Virus record (IMG/VR): IMGVR_UViG_3300037112_000050
Span: 1-24,317 of that record
Direction: 5' to 3' (one strand)
Origin: a virus
DNA length: 24,317 nt
Of the stretch, positions 7,374 to 15,083 are shown piece by piece (positions within the stretch are counted from its first letter, which is position 1; each line of letters opens with the position of its first letter). Position numbers and translations under genes: made by a program. The notes under the pieces were generated by a model, which was given only the letters and a program-made list of their open reading frames with translations, searched no databases and had not been told where the DNA came from.

Positions 7374-8176
7374 TGAAGCGGGTAACGCAGAGCCGTGTCG
7401 GTGAAGATGGTACATGCTTTAGAGCAGCACTGGCGTCCATCTTAGAAATTCCAGAGGCGGACGTGCCAGACTTCCCAGACGCCAATCACGACCCTGGGGT
7501 GAACAAGTTCCTTCGCAAGCACGGCCTGCGCTACACACGTCGTCCCATCGACTCGGCGAAGCCGTCAGGGTGGCACGTAATAGAAGGCATCTCTCCGCGC
7601 GGTGGAATGCACGCCGTTGTCGGTCATGATGGTGTGTTCAAGCACGATCCGCATCCTCAAGACGGAACGGGCCGGGGATTGGTCGAGCCGATGTTCTGGG
7701 GCGCGCTGGAGAAGGTCGGCAGAGCAAAGGACGCACACGGCACCCGCCCCGGCGACGTCAAGCATGGCAAGGGAGCGTTCACCATCCAAGTTACTGAGAA
7801 GGACGGCCGTGAGCATGTCGAGCCGGTGGGCGTGCTGAGGGCTTATGACGCCCAAGCTGATGAAGATGCGAAGATTGTTACACATGCATTTAAGACCGGC
7901 GGAAAATCGGCGGCTGTATCAAAGGTGCGAGAATTGACAGACGGCCAACCAGCGTGGGTGGCGCGCGCACTATTTGAGAAAGCACTTTACCTTATGATTC
8001 CAGGTGATACACGTGAGGCAAGATTGGCCCGCAATGAAGCAGTGCGCACGGGTGACTCCACCCTAGACATCATCGCCATTCTGGCCGGTATCTATGCGTG
8101 GTACATTGCGCACAAAGAGCCTGAGGTTCAGAGTTACAACTTGGCGAAGTACGTGCCTAAGAGGCGTGTCTTTTGA
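7373..8176 (+). CDS. Papain/C39-like cysteine peptidase with extended C-terminus
   Basis: The first ~110 residues match a phage papain-fold family: VTQSRVGEDGTCFRAALASI with candidate nucleophile C15, VPDFPD, then GISPRGGMHAVVGHDG with H80, and KHDPHPQDGTG with D92. The Cys-His-Asp order fits a peptidase or amidase. An AKDAHGTRP linker (about 120) separates it from a second half of unknown function that ends with a hydrophobic segment (about 231-248, LDIIAILAGIYAWYIAH) and a basic tail. ATG 7373 overlaps the previous stop; the GTG 7364 alternative adds three residues. The substrate cannot be told: it could be peptidoglycan, a head protein or a host protein. Confidence 0.75.
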   Translation: MKRVTQSRVGEDGTCFRAALASILEIPEADVPDFPDANHDPGVNKFLRKHGLRYTRRPIDSAKPSGWHVIEGISPRGGMHAVVGHDGVFKHDPHPQDGTGRGLVEPMFWGALEKVGRAKDAHGTRPGDVKHGKGAFTIQVTEKDGREHVEPVGVLRAYDAQADEDAKIVTHAFKTGGKSAAVSKVRELTDGQPAWVARALFEKALYLMIPGDTREARLARNEAVRTGDSTLDIIAILAGIYAWYIAHKEPEVQSYNLAKYVPKRRVF

Positions 8177-8409
8177 ACCGTAAACCCGAAGAAACTCGCA
8201 CATCCGGAATCCAGCGGTTCAGTGCACCGCCAGGTTGGAAGACCAAACCGTGCTCGGCCGTGCCGCACATTATGGGAAAGTGTTTCTCGCTGAAGTGCAC
8301 ATGCACCTGTCATAATGCAATACCGGGTTTGAAACAAGAAGCTTGGCAAGGAAGTAAAGCAAGCAAGGAGCACCAATGGCAAACATTCAAGAAGCATCGT
8401 TCGCAGTAG
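8173..8409 (+). CDS. Small Cys/His-rich protein
   Basis: A 78 aa frame begins at TTG 8173, overlapping the previous stop, with AAGAGG eight bases upstream. It contains PCSAVPHIMGKCFSLKC followed by TCTCH, a C...H...C...C-x-C-x-CH cluster typical of tiny phage zinc proteins. Its end overlaps the start of the next gene by 34 bases. The start codon is weak and the protein is short, so this is a probable rather than certain gene. No function can be assigned. Confidence 0.5.
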   Translation: MNRKPEETRTSGIQRFSAPPGWKTKPCSAVPHIMGKCFSLKCTCTCHNAIPGLKQEAWQGSKASKEHQWQTFKKHRSQ

Positions 8410-8690
8410 ACGCGGCCCAGGGCACATCCTTTGGGTTCGCCTCTACCGCCGTCCTTCTGCCCGGCACCCCGGCGAGCGACTCTATCGTACGTGTCGCAAA
8501 TCTTGGTCCCTGCCACATCAGCGTCAAGCTGGGCACGTCCAACGCCGTGACGGTGACAAACTCCACGGGCGTCGTCATCCTGGCTGGGCAGGTGCTCTAT
8601 CTCACGCTCGGCGCGAACACCTACATCGCGGGTGTGTCTGCTGGTGGGCCTGGCTCCGGCTCCACGTGCAACCTGGCGACGGGGAACTAA
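8376..8690 (+). CDS. Small beta-rich structural protein, possible decoration
   Basis: A 104 aa protein rich in V, T, G and S, with the pattern R-V-A-N-L-G-P-C-H-I-S-V-K-L-G-T followed by GVVILAGQVLYLTLGANTYIAG. I know this layout from small uncharacterised phage virion proteins with a beta-sandwich appearance. AAGGAG sits six bases before ATG 8376. It has no signal peptide. A head-decoration or fibre-accessory role is inferred only from composition and location; it could equally be a non-structural small protein. Confidence 0.7.
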   Translation: MANIQEASFAVDAAQGTSFGFASTAVLLPGTPASDSIVRVANLGPCHISVKLGTSNAVTVTNSTGVVILAGQVLYLTLGANTYIAGVSAGGPGSGSTCNLATGN

Positions 8691-8694
8691 CATT

Positions 8695-9291
8695 CTGAAC
8701 TCTTGTAACTGCACCAAGCCACCCAAGGGATGGTACTGCCCACGCCCCTACATGCACGAAGGCCCTTGTGCGACGCGACCGACCTTGTTCACGCGGCTAA
8801 AGTGGCTGGTGGGCTTCACTGTGGTCTTGGTTATCTGCACCACGCAAGGCACAGCGCAGACGGCGAAGTACCGGATGCACGGCCCTGGGGTGCTGAACGA
8901 CCTAAAGGCCACGCCCGGTGCAGTCAGCACTCGCACTGCGGCGCAACTCTGCGCTAAGACCTTTCGCACTGGGCCTATTCGCCTTGTAACAGAAGCCACA
9001 AAGCACGCGGCATGTGCAGAGTATGGCATCGACAAGGCCGGGTGCGTAGGCGCAAAGCTGGAAATCGACCATTTGATTTCTTTGGAGCTCGGTGGTACCA
9101 ACGACCTCACGAACCTGTGGCCCGAGCCGTACCTGCCAAAGCCCGGAGCGCGTGAGAAGGACCAAGTAGAAGATACGTTGCATCGCCAGGTTTGCTCTGG
9201 TACTGTTTCACTAGCGACTGCTCAGCACGAGATCAGCACGGACTGGTACGCTGTGTACCTCACAATCCAGTCGGGTTCGGCCAAGAAGTAA
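8695..9291 (+). CDS. HNH-like nuclease with signal/anchor segment
   Basis: The C-terminal half matches a family of HNH-like nucleases: LEIDHLISLELGGTND, NLWPEPY, then EKDQVEDTLHRQVCSG; the core D-H pair is at about residues 125-126. Before it, RLKWLVGFTVVLVICTTQGTAQTA looks like a signal peptide or membrane anchor with an A-x-A-like site. The N-terminus holds a Cys unit CNC...GWYCPRPYMHEGPCATRP, also known from small phage proteins. The start is uncertain: that Cys unit begins upstream of ATG 8752, leaving CTG 8695, ATT 8692 or GTG 8632 (overlapping the previous gene by 59 bases). If 8752 were used, the signal peptide would be N-terminal and the Cys unit truncated. Confidence 0.7.
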   Translation: MNSCNCTKPPKGWYCPRPYMHEGPCATRPTLFTRLKWLVGFTVVLVICTTQGTAQTAKYRMHGPGVLNDLKATPGAVSTRTAAQLCAKTFRTGPIRLVTEATKHAACAEYGIDKAGCVGAKLEIDHLISLELGGTNDLTNLWPEPYLPKPGAREKDQVEDTLHRQVCSGTVSLATAQHEISTDWYAVYLTIQSGSAKK

Positions 9292-9365
9292 GACAGCCGC
9301 CACGCGTCACAGATTCACCTGCACTACCACCTAACTACAGCCGCCACGCGGCACAGGAGATTGAA

Positions 9366-11486
9366 ATGAAGACGCTCAAGAAGCTGCGCCGCGCGTATGA
9401 CGAAATCCAGCCTGTAGGTTCAGAAGACCCCGAGCGCGACGCCGCGTTGGCGGCACACGAGTCCGGCGAGACCGAGGCGCAGGACCGGCGGAAGGCGAAG
9501 GACGTAAGCAGCAGGTCTGACCCTTGGCTTGCTATGGTGAAGAGGCAGTACAACGACAAAATTTACACGTCGGTGCGAAACACCTTCAAGGCTAGTGGCA
9601 AAGAGGCTGCGGCCAACTATTTGCAAAAGTTTACAACCCGCAAAGTGGAAGGCGCGACAGCTCAGCCACCAACGCGCGGTGAGGACGTCCTCCCCGTCCC
9701 CATCAAGACCTCCAACGCCGTGCCCATGCCGACCGAGAATGACGGCGCGCAGCGGTACGCCACGGACAGGTGGCGCGGCAAGGACAAGATGCCGCCGATG
9801 AGGGCAAAGGACACAGACCCGCGAAAGCCTCTTTACGTTCAAGGTGAATGGAAGGTCATGCCCACTCATGACCCTGATAAAGTACAGGTACTGCGCGGAA
9901 CGCAGTTGGTGAACGAGGTAGAAGACTTGGAAGCGGCGAAACGGTTCATTGCAGGAAAAGCAAAGACCGCCGACGCCGAACTCAAGAATACTTCTACGCA
10001 AGATATTAAGATGGAGATTCTCGCACTCGAAGATAAAGAAAAATTATCTAATGTCCAAGCGGCCAGGTTGAAAATGCTAAAAGATGAACTTTCAAATCGG
10101 CGCGGCACAGACCACGTGCGGCCGGTTGGAGACGCCAATGCGGCCTCGGATCCACATTTGGCTGAAGTGAAAAAGACCTGGAACGACAAGATCTACAAGA
10201 AATATCTGTCCATCTACAATATGGACGGCAAGGAGGCGGCTACGAAATACTTGCAGCAATTCACAACGAAGAAGCTGGGGGACCACAAGCGCGCCACCGA
10301 CGCCAAGATCGTAGAGCAGCGCGGCGGCAGCGAACCCGCTGACCACCTCTACCGCGCTTCTGTGTACGAGGTGCAGGGCGACCGCGCCCGCGCCCTCGAC
10401 AGCTACCGCATGGCAGCGAGCGGGTTCCGCAAGTCTGCTGCGTTCGCCAAGACCACGGACGAGGCAGGCACGGCGAAGGACGGACTCAGCAAGGCAACGG
10501 ACGGAGTCGCCGCGTGTCAGAGCCGCTTCGCTTCGCAGTACCAGCATCCTGGAACGGGCCGCGTGAAGGTGTGCGACTCGGCCTCGACGGCGCTGCGCAC
10601 GGCGGTCGAGCGCACTCGGGCGGGTGAGGTTGTGTCGGTAATCGGCAAGACGGTGAGGCCCGGACGTGCTAGGGTGTGCGACTCTAGAGAAGGCGTCTGG
10701 ATGTGCTCAGAGTGTAAGACGGGGCATACTTCTGAGACCGAGTTGCATAAACACCAAGAAAAAACTGGTCACTGGCGAACACCTACTGGAAATCCTTTGA
10801 CCAAGGAAGAAGCCGGGCACAGTCAGTGGCAGGCCAAGGACGGCGCGTTCGCCAAGCTCGAGGGCAAGCTCGAAAAAGAGGGCGAGTCGAAGCGGAAGGC
10901 GTCGGGGACGGATCTTGTAAACGCTCATACGTGGAGTGTGAGTGACCTGAATTCAACTCTGGCAGAATTGCAGCGCGCACTGAAAGATGCGCGTACGCCT
11001 GGAAAACCACAGTACGGCGGCAATACGCGACAAATAGAAGAAGACATCGCTGACGCGAAGCGTGCTCTAGCAAGTAAGTCCAGTGCTAAAGACGGCGCGT
11101 TCGCCAAGCTAGAGGGCAAGCTCGAAAAAGAGGGCGAGTCGAAGCAGGAAGCAGGCGGTGTCGCGTACGAGGCAGGCGCGGCAAAGTACGGTAAGGCCGG
11201 CATGGCGGCGAAGTCTGCGGCGGCGAGGGACGACGACACAGAAGAACTTGCGCAGCGCATTAAGTCGCTTGTAAAAGAACTTAAAGCTGATGGCACTACA
11301 AACATGTCTACGCGCAATCTAAAGCAACTTGTGAACACAAGAGGCCTTAGATTCACAAATCAAAACCACTTTGAACGTGCATTTTCAGAAGCACTTGCGA
11401 AGGCTGGTGTAGCCAAGTTCGTAGCCATGGCCGAGGAGGCTGGGAGGACGAAGGCCAAAGACAGTAGGGAGGTCCAACCCGTATGA
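9366..11486 (+). CDS. Modular AKD/ATD-linked head-region protein 2
   Basis: A 706 aa string of small units separated by AKD, ATD or similar tripeptides. ATG 9366 is chosen because AGGAG lies eight bases upstream; the frame is open further back. Units in order: charged N-terminus; a YNDKIY...GKEAA..YLQ.FTT unit (from about 9516) repeated near 10146 as WNDKIY...GKEAATKYLQQFTT; a YVQGEWKVMPTHDPDKVQVL alpha/beta unit; a helical unit; a TPR-like helical unit (ADHLYRASVYEVQGDRARAL); a classic C2H2 zinc finger C447-x2-C450-x12-H463-x5-H469; two copies of DGAFAKLEGKLEKEGESK; an AAKYGKAGMAAKSAA segment; and a final helical unit. It ends AKDSREVQPV. It overlaps the DUF2213 gene by four bases. Function unknown; a virion or assembly role is inferred from context. 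Confidence 0.8.
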   Translation: MKTLKKLRRAYDEIQPVGSEDPERDAALAAHESGETEAQDRRKAKDVSSRSDPWLAMVKRQYNDKIYTSVRNTFKASGKEAAANYLQKFTTRKVEGATAQPPTRGEDVLPVPIKTSNAVPMPTENDGAQRYATDRWRGKDKMPPMRAKDTDPRKPLYVQGEWKVMPTHDPDKVQVLRGTQLVNEVEDLEAAKRFIAGKAKTADAELKNTSTQDIKMEILALEDKEKLSNVQAARLKMLKDELSNRRGTDHVRPVGDANAASDPHLAEVKKTWNDKIYKKYLSIYNMDGKEAATKYLQQFTTKKLGDHKRATDAKIVEQRGGSEPADHLYRASVYEVQGDRARALDSYRMAASGFRKSAAFAKTTDEAGTAKDGLSKATDGVAACQSRFASQYQHPGTGRVKVCDSASTALRTAVERTRAGEVVSVIGKTVRPGRARVCDSREGVWMCSECKTGHTSETELHKHQEKTGHWRTPTGNPLTKEEAGHSQWQAKDGAFAKLEGKLEKEGESKRKASGTDLVNAHTWSVSDLNSTLAELQRALKDARTPGKPQYGGNTRQIEEDIADAKRALASKSSAKDGAFAKLEGKLEKEGESKQEAGGVAYEAGAAKYGKAGMAAKSAAARDDDTEELAQRIKSLVKELKADGTTNMSTRNLKQLVNTRGLRFTNQNHFERAFSEALAKAGVAKFVAMAEEAGRTKAKDSREVQPV
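10833..10892 (+). repeat. Direct repeat copy 1 (AKDGAFAKLEGKLEKEGESK)
   Basis: This 60-base segment is repeated at 11085-11144 with three third-position differences and encodes the same 20 residues, A-K-D-G to E-S-K. Each copy begins exactly at an A-K-D tripeptide. Between the copies lies an inserted helical unit, so the layout looks like a module inserted between, or flanked by, duplicated units. Confidence 0.9.
11085..11144 (+). repeat. Direct repeat copy 2 (AKDGAFAKLEGKLEKEGESK)
   Basis: Second copy of 10833-10892. The differences are confined to synonymous third bases (GCC/GCT, AAG/AAA, CTC/CTA). Downstream, only this copy is followed by the AGGVAYEAGAAKYGKAGMAA segment that in other phages usually follows the KLE-unit, so this is likely the complete unit and copy 1 a truncated duplicate. 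Confidence 0.9.
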
Positions 11487-13213
11487 CTGAGGAAATGGAA
11501 GAACTAGAAGTGCTTCCCGCCACTAAGTCTCCACACGGCTACCTCACTAGCCCTCTGACTGATAACATCCACATGACTGACGAGGGCTACCTCGTCATCG
11601 TGGGGTGCCCCGTCGCACGAACGGGCTGGCAGAAATACGCCGTAAAAAATTTGCCCCAGGCGCGTGCAAAAGAGTTAGGCATAGACACCTCGAATCCTGA
11701 GGCATCTATCGATCTATACAGGCCCGCAAAAGAGGTGTTCCACCCGGAGTTTCTTGCAAGTCTCAACGGAAAGCCGATTTGTGACTCTCACCCTCCGAAT
11801 GGTGAATTTGTAGACCCGAAAAACTTCAAAAAGCTTACATGTGGACACCTACAAAATGTACGCAAGGGCCTAGAACCATTGGATGATGGAGAGTGGCCGA
11901 TCATAGCCGACCTGGTCATCAGCGACCATCAGCTGATTGAGAAGGTAAAAAATAAGACGGCTCGAGATAACAGTCTTGGCTATGACTTCTCTATCGACCG
12001 CGACGGCGACAAGATAATCCAGTGCTCAATGTCTGGCAATCATGACGCAATAGTCACTGCCGGACGCGCTGGAGATCTTGTGTCCATTCAAGATGCCGCG
12101 CCTGAAGACCCTGCCTTCCTTGCGACCAAGGCCGCGGAAGCCAAACCAAGTTTACCAATCCCTGCGCTGGTGGAAGTCATCGAAACCAAAGCGTACACCC
12201 CAATCGTACTTCCACCCATACCAACGAAGGAGAAGCAAACCGTGGCCGATCAAAAGCCGAAGAAGGACTGGCTTCGCATCTTCAAAGGAAAGCATCTCAT
12301 TGAGATGGCGCGAGCCACCGATGCTGATCCCGAGTCCGTGATGGACGCAGCTGAGTCGCTGCAAGAAGACGTCGAAGACAAGCGTGGCGCGAAGGACGGA
12401 GAACTGCCCGAAGCGCTGAAGGAAAACGAGTTCAAGGCCAAGGACAAGCGCCGCACTAAGGACCGTAAGTCCAAGGATGCGGAGGAACTTAACGAGGCCA
12501 AGGACGAAGAGGAAGAGGAAGAGGAAATGAGCGACGCACGTCGTAAGGCGCATGACGCCCTCGACCGCGCGCTTGATGCCGAGGACCGCAAGGCGCACGC
12601 CAAGGACGCCGACATCGAAGAGCTCAAGAACCTGCTGGATGAGTTCCTCGACGAAGAAGAGAAAGAGCCCGAGCACGCAAATGACGCGGAAGAGGCTGAC
12701 CCCTCGGACCTCGAAGCTGTCTTGGGTGCTGAGGACGCTGAGGAGTGCCCCGACTGCGGCGAACCCGTGGACGACTGCAGCTGCCCATCGGCCAAAGACT
12801 CTGAATCTGACCCCGGCGAAGAGGAAGTCGAGAGCGGCGAGGAAGAAGTCGAAGACGACGAAGAGGACGATGACGATGACGAGGCTGACGTCGAGGACAA
12901 GAAGAAGGCCAAGGCGAAGGACCGTGCCCGCGCAGCTGATGGCGCGAATGCTGTACTGCGCATGCTGCGGCCCATCGTAGCCCGCACCAATGACAAAGCC
13001 GTACAGGGTGCCTTCAACCGCGCACTGGACTCGGTCAAGAAGTCCAGCCGTGTCTCCACTGGAAGCTACGGAGCGTTCGCCGGTTCGGCGCGTGCTCGTG
13101 ATAAGGCTCCTCGCAACCCCAACCCAGATCGTGTCCGAGCCACTGACGGCCAGGCTGATCCCATCGCCAAGATGCAGGCAGCTTATAACGCTGCATTCAA
13201 GGGAGGCAAGTAA
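11483..13213 (+). CDS. DUF2213 protein with acidic scaffold-like tail
   Basis: The N-terminal ~220 residues follow the DUF2213 pattern (GYLTSPLTDNIHMTDEGYLVI, PKEVFHPEFLASLNGKPICDSHP, DLVISDHQLIEKVKN). This family sits where phages usually keep the prohead protease, but I cannot point to catalytic residues. From about 265 on, the protein is highly charged, with many AKD/ATD tripeptides, a helical unit DARRKAHDALDRALDAEDRK (about 352) like that of the first gene, a knuckle CPDCGEPVDDCSC (about 422-434), and a run of Glu/Asp. This looks like a scaffold joined to a protease-like domain. ATG 11483 overlaps the previous stop; GGGAGG lies about ten bases upstream. The gene directly precedes cement and capsid genes, as expected. 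Confidence 0.8.
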   Translation: MTEEMEELEVLPATKSPHGYLTSPLTDNIHMTDEGYLVIVGCPVARTGWQKYAVKNLPQARAKELGIDTSNPEASIDLYRPAKEVFHPEFLASLNGKPICDSHPPNGEFVDPKNFKKLTCGHLQNVRKGLEPLDDGEWPIIADLVISDHQLIEKVKNKTARDNSLGYDFSIDRDGDKIIQCSMSGNHDAIVTAGRAGDLVSIQDAAPEDPAFLATKAAEAKPSLPIPALVEVIETKAYTPIVLPPIPTKEKQTVADQKPKKDWLRIFKGKHLIEMARATDADPESVMDAAESLQEDVEDKRGAKDGELPEALKENEFKAKDKRRTKDRKSKDAEELNEAKDEEEEEEEMSDARRKAHDALDRALDAEDRKAHAKDADIEELKNLLDEFLDEEEKEPEHANDAEEADPSDLEAVLGAEDAEECPDCGEPVDDCSCPSAKDSESDPGEEEVESGEEEVEDDEEDDDDDEADVEDKKKAKAKDRARAADGANAVLRMLRPIVARTNDKAVQGAFNRALDSVKKSSRVSTGSYGAFAGSARARDKAPRNPNPDRVRATDGQADPIAKMQAAYNAAFKGGK

Positions 13214-14022
13214 TGCCGACTAGTTTCGGACAAGTAATTAACGTAACGGGGCCGAATAATGGCTTCGTGGGCACGGTCAGCCGACAGGGTGATCGCGTCA
13301 TCGTGGCGCGGGAGTTCACTCCTTTCACGTCGACCAACAACCTGAGCTTCGGTGACCCCACCGTCGCCATTCCAAATGCAACGGGCGGTGTTTGGGACTC
13401 GATCGCTGACTTCGTTACTCACGCGACGTCGAACATCGGACTCGTGGCTTCGTACTTCGCCGGTATGGCGGTGCGTGAAGTCAAGACGCAGCTTACCTAC
13501 CCGGCTGGGCAGACGCCTGGCATTCAGCAGGTCGGTTACTACGCCAACCTGCAGATGTCGGAAGTCCTTCTGCGCGGCAACGGCACCATCGCTCTGGCCG
13601 TCGGCGCTCCGAACGCTGAGGCGCAGGTGTACACCCGCGTCGTGCTGAACGCGGCTGTCACTGCGGGTGTCATAGGCGACTGGGAGACCAACCCCGCCGC
13701 TACCGACTTGTTCAACATCACCGGTGTAACGGCTGCTGCCGCTGCTGCGACGGCGCTCACGGGCACCTTTACTGGCGTTTACGTTGGTCAGGTCGTGTCG
13801 GGCGCAGGTATCACGCCTGGAACGTACGTCGTAAGTGGAACTGGAACCGCAGGCGCTTACACCGCCATCGTTCTCAGCTCTGGGCTTACGGTGGCTACCA
13901 CGGCGACGTCAGTCTTCACGTTCAGCAACCTGGTCGCTCTGCCCAATGTGGTTGCGCGCACTGGCAATCTGGACACCAACAACATTCTTGAGATCACCAT
14001 CAAGAACCGTAACGTGGCGTAA
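13213..14022 (+). CDS. Head cement protein, Gp24-like, with beta insertion
   Basis: Residues 1-165 match the pattern of Gp24-type structural cement proteins placed just before DUF2184 capsids: GFVGTVSRQGDRVIVAREF, FAGMAVREVKTQ, GYYANLQMSEVLLRGNGTIAL. The cement occupies sites between capsomers and stabilises the shell. At about 168-240 a Thr/Gly/Ala-rich segment (GQVVSGAGITPGTYVVSGTG...) is inserted that looks like a small beta domain; the cement pattern then resumes (NILEITIKNRNVA). ATG 13213 overlaps the stop of the DUF2213 gene (TAATG) with GGGAGG upstream, so translation is probably coupled. Confidence 0.75.
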   Translation: MPTSFGQVINVTGPNNGFVGTVSRQGDRVIVAREFTPFTSTNNLSFGDPTVAIPNATGGVWDSIADFVTHATSNIGLVASYFAGMAVREVKTQLTYPAGQTPGIQQVGYYANLQMSEVLLRGNGTIALAVGAPNAEAQVYTRVVLNAAVTAGVIGDWETNPAATDLFNITGVTAAAAAATALTGTFTGVYVGQVVSGAGITPGTYVVSGTGTAGAYTAIVLSSGLTVATTATSVFTFSNLVALPNVVARTGNLDTNNILEITIKNRNVA

Positions 14023-14036
14023 GGGAGAACTAGACT

Positions 14037-15083
14037 ATGAAGCGTACTATTCCGAATCGTTCGCGGGCATTTGACGCGGCGGGCGCGTCCGGTCTGGCTT
14101 TTCTTCAAAGCCAGCTGGAGATCATCGACACGGACCTCGTCCGTCCTTTGCAGGCTGTCACGCACAAGCGCGACATCGCTGTTGAAGTAGGTGGTGGCTT
14201 CCCCGAGTTTATCTCGGCGTTTGCCTCCAACTACGCCTCCACTGGAACCGCATCCTACGGGTTGCAGGGCACCAACAACACGGAGATCCCCGAGGCACAG
14301 GCGGACATCCAGAAGGGCATATGGCGTACGTACAACTGGGCGATGGGTATGACCATCACCTGGATCGACCTGCGGCGCATGGAGACTGCACTTCGCACTG
14401 GCCAGGCACCTCCGTTCAGCTTGCAAGAGCTGTACGAGGAGTCTGTCGAGACCACCTGGGGCAAGGCGCTGGACTTCGTAGTCTACGCCGGGTTCCTCGG
14501 TGATCCGGGCTTGATCAACAACCCGAACATCTACGAGTCCGTTGCACCGGCTGGCGCGTCGACGTTCACCACGTGGGCGAAGAAGACCCCGCAGGAGATT
14601 CTTGCGGACATCAACTTCGCGCTCAACCAGACCGTCGAGAACTCTGGCTACTCGGCTGAAGAGGGCATGGCAGATCGCCTTCTGATTCCGTACACCCAGT
14701 TCGCTACTCTCACGCAGCCCATCGCAATCGGTGGCGCGCCTGTGGCGGTGTCGACGATCGAGTACATTGAGAAGCAGTGCGTTGCTGCGCATCACGGCAT
14801 CGACTTCAAGATCAACTTCCTCCCCAACCCATGGATCAGCGGAACCGGCAGCGGCAACACTGTGGCTCCTGGCAGTCCTACGGGCGGGAACGGACTTGAT
14901 CGCGCGTTCTTCTACAAGAACTCGAAGAAGAGCGTGTACTTGAAGGTCCCACAGCCGATGATCCCGGCCCTCACGGTTCCTACGACCCGCGCAGGCGGAG
15001 CGTATGAGACCATGTACGCTGGCTGCCTGAGCCAGGTCATCTACAAGCGGACCACGACTGCCTACTACCTCGACGGCGTCTAG
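14037..15083 (+). CDS. Major capsid protein, DUF2184 family
   Basis: The shell-forming coat protein, recognised by the DUF2184 pattern: FLQSQLEIIDTDLVRPLQAV near the N-terminus, EVGGGFPEFISAFASNYAS, GIWRTYNWAMGMTITWIDLR, LLIPYTQFATL and a C-terminal YLKVPQPMIPALTVPTTRAGG segment. At 348 aa it is a typical length. Codon use is strongly biased towards G/C-ending codons, as expected for the most abundant virion protein. AAGGGAG precedes ATG 14037. It has no AKD/ATD tripeptides, unlike the preceding genes. The family is thought to adopt the HK97 fold; there is no sign of an N-terminal scaffold domain. Confidence 0.85.
   Translation: MKRTIPNRSRAFDAAGASGLAFLQSQLEIIDTDLVRPLQAVTHKRDIAVEVGGGFPEFISAFASNYASTGTASYGLQGTNNTEIPEAQADIQKGIWRTYNWAMGMTITWIDLRRMETALRTGQAPPFSLQELYEESVETTWGKALDFVVYAGFLGDPGLINNPNIYESVAPAGASTFTTWAKKTPQEILADINFALNQTVENSGYSAEEGMADRLLIPYTQFATLTQPIAIGGAPVAVSTIEYIEKQCVAAHHGIDFKINFLPNPWISGTGSGNTVAPGSPTGGNGLDRAFFYKNSKKSVYLKVPQPMIPALTVPTTRAGGAYETMYAGCLSQVIYKRTTTAYYLDGV

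Noticed and set aside
12250-13059. Minus-strand Ser-rich frame opposite the acidic DUF2213 tail
   Set aside because: Poly-Ser is simply the complement of GAC/GAA/GAG-rich coding; no sign of an independent gene.
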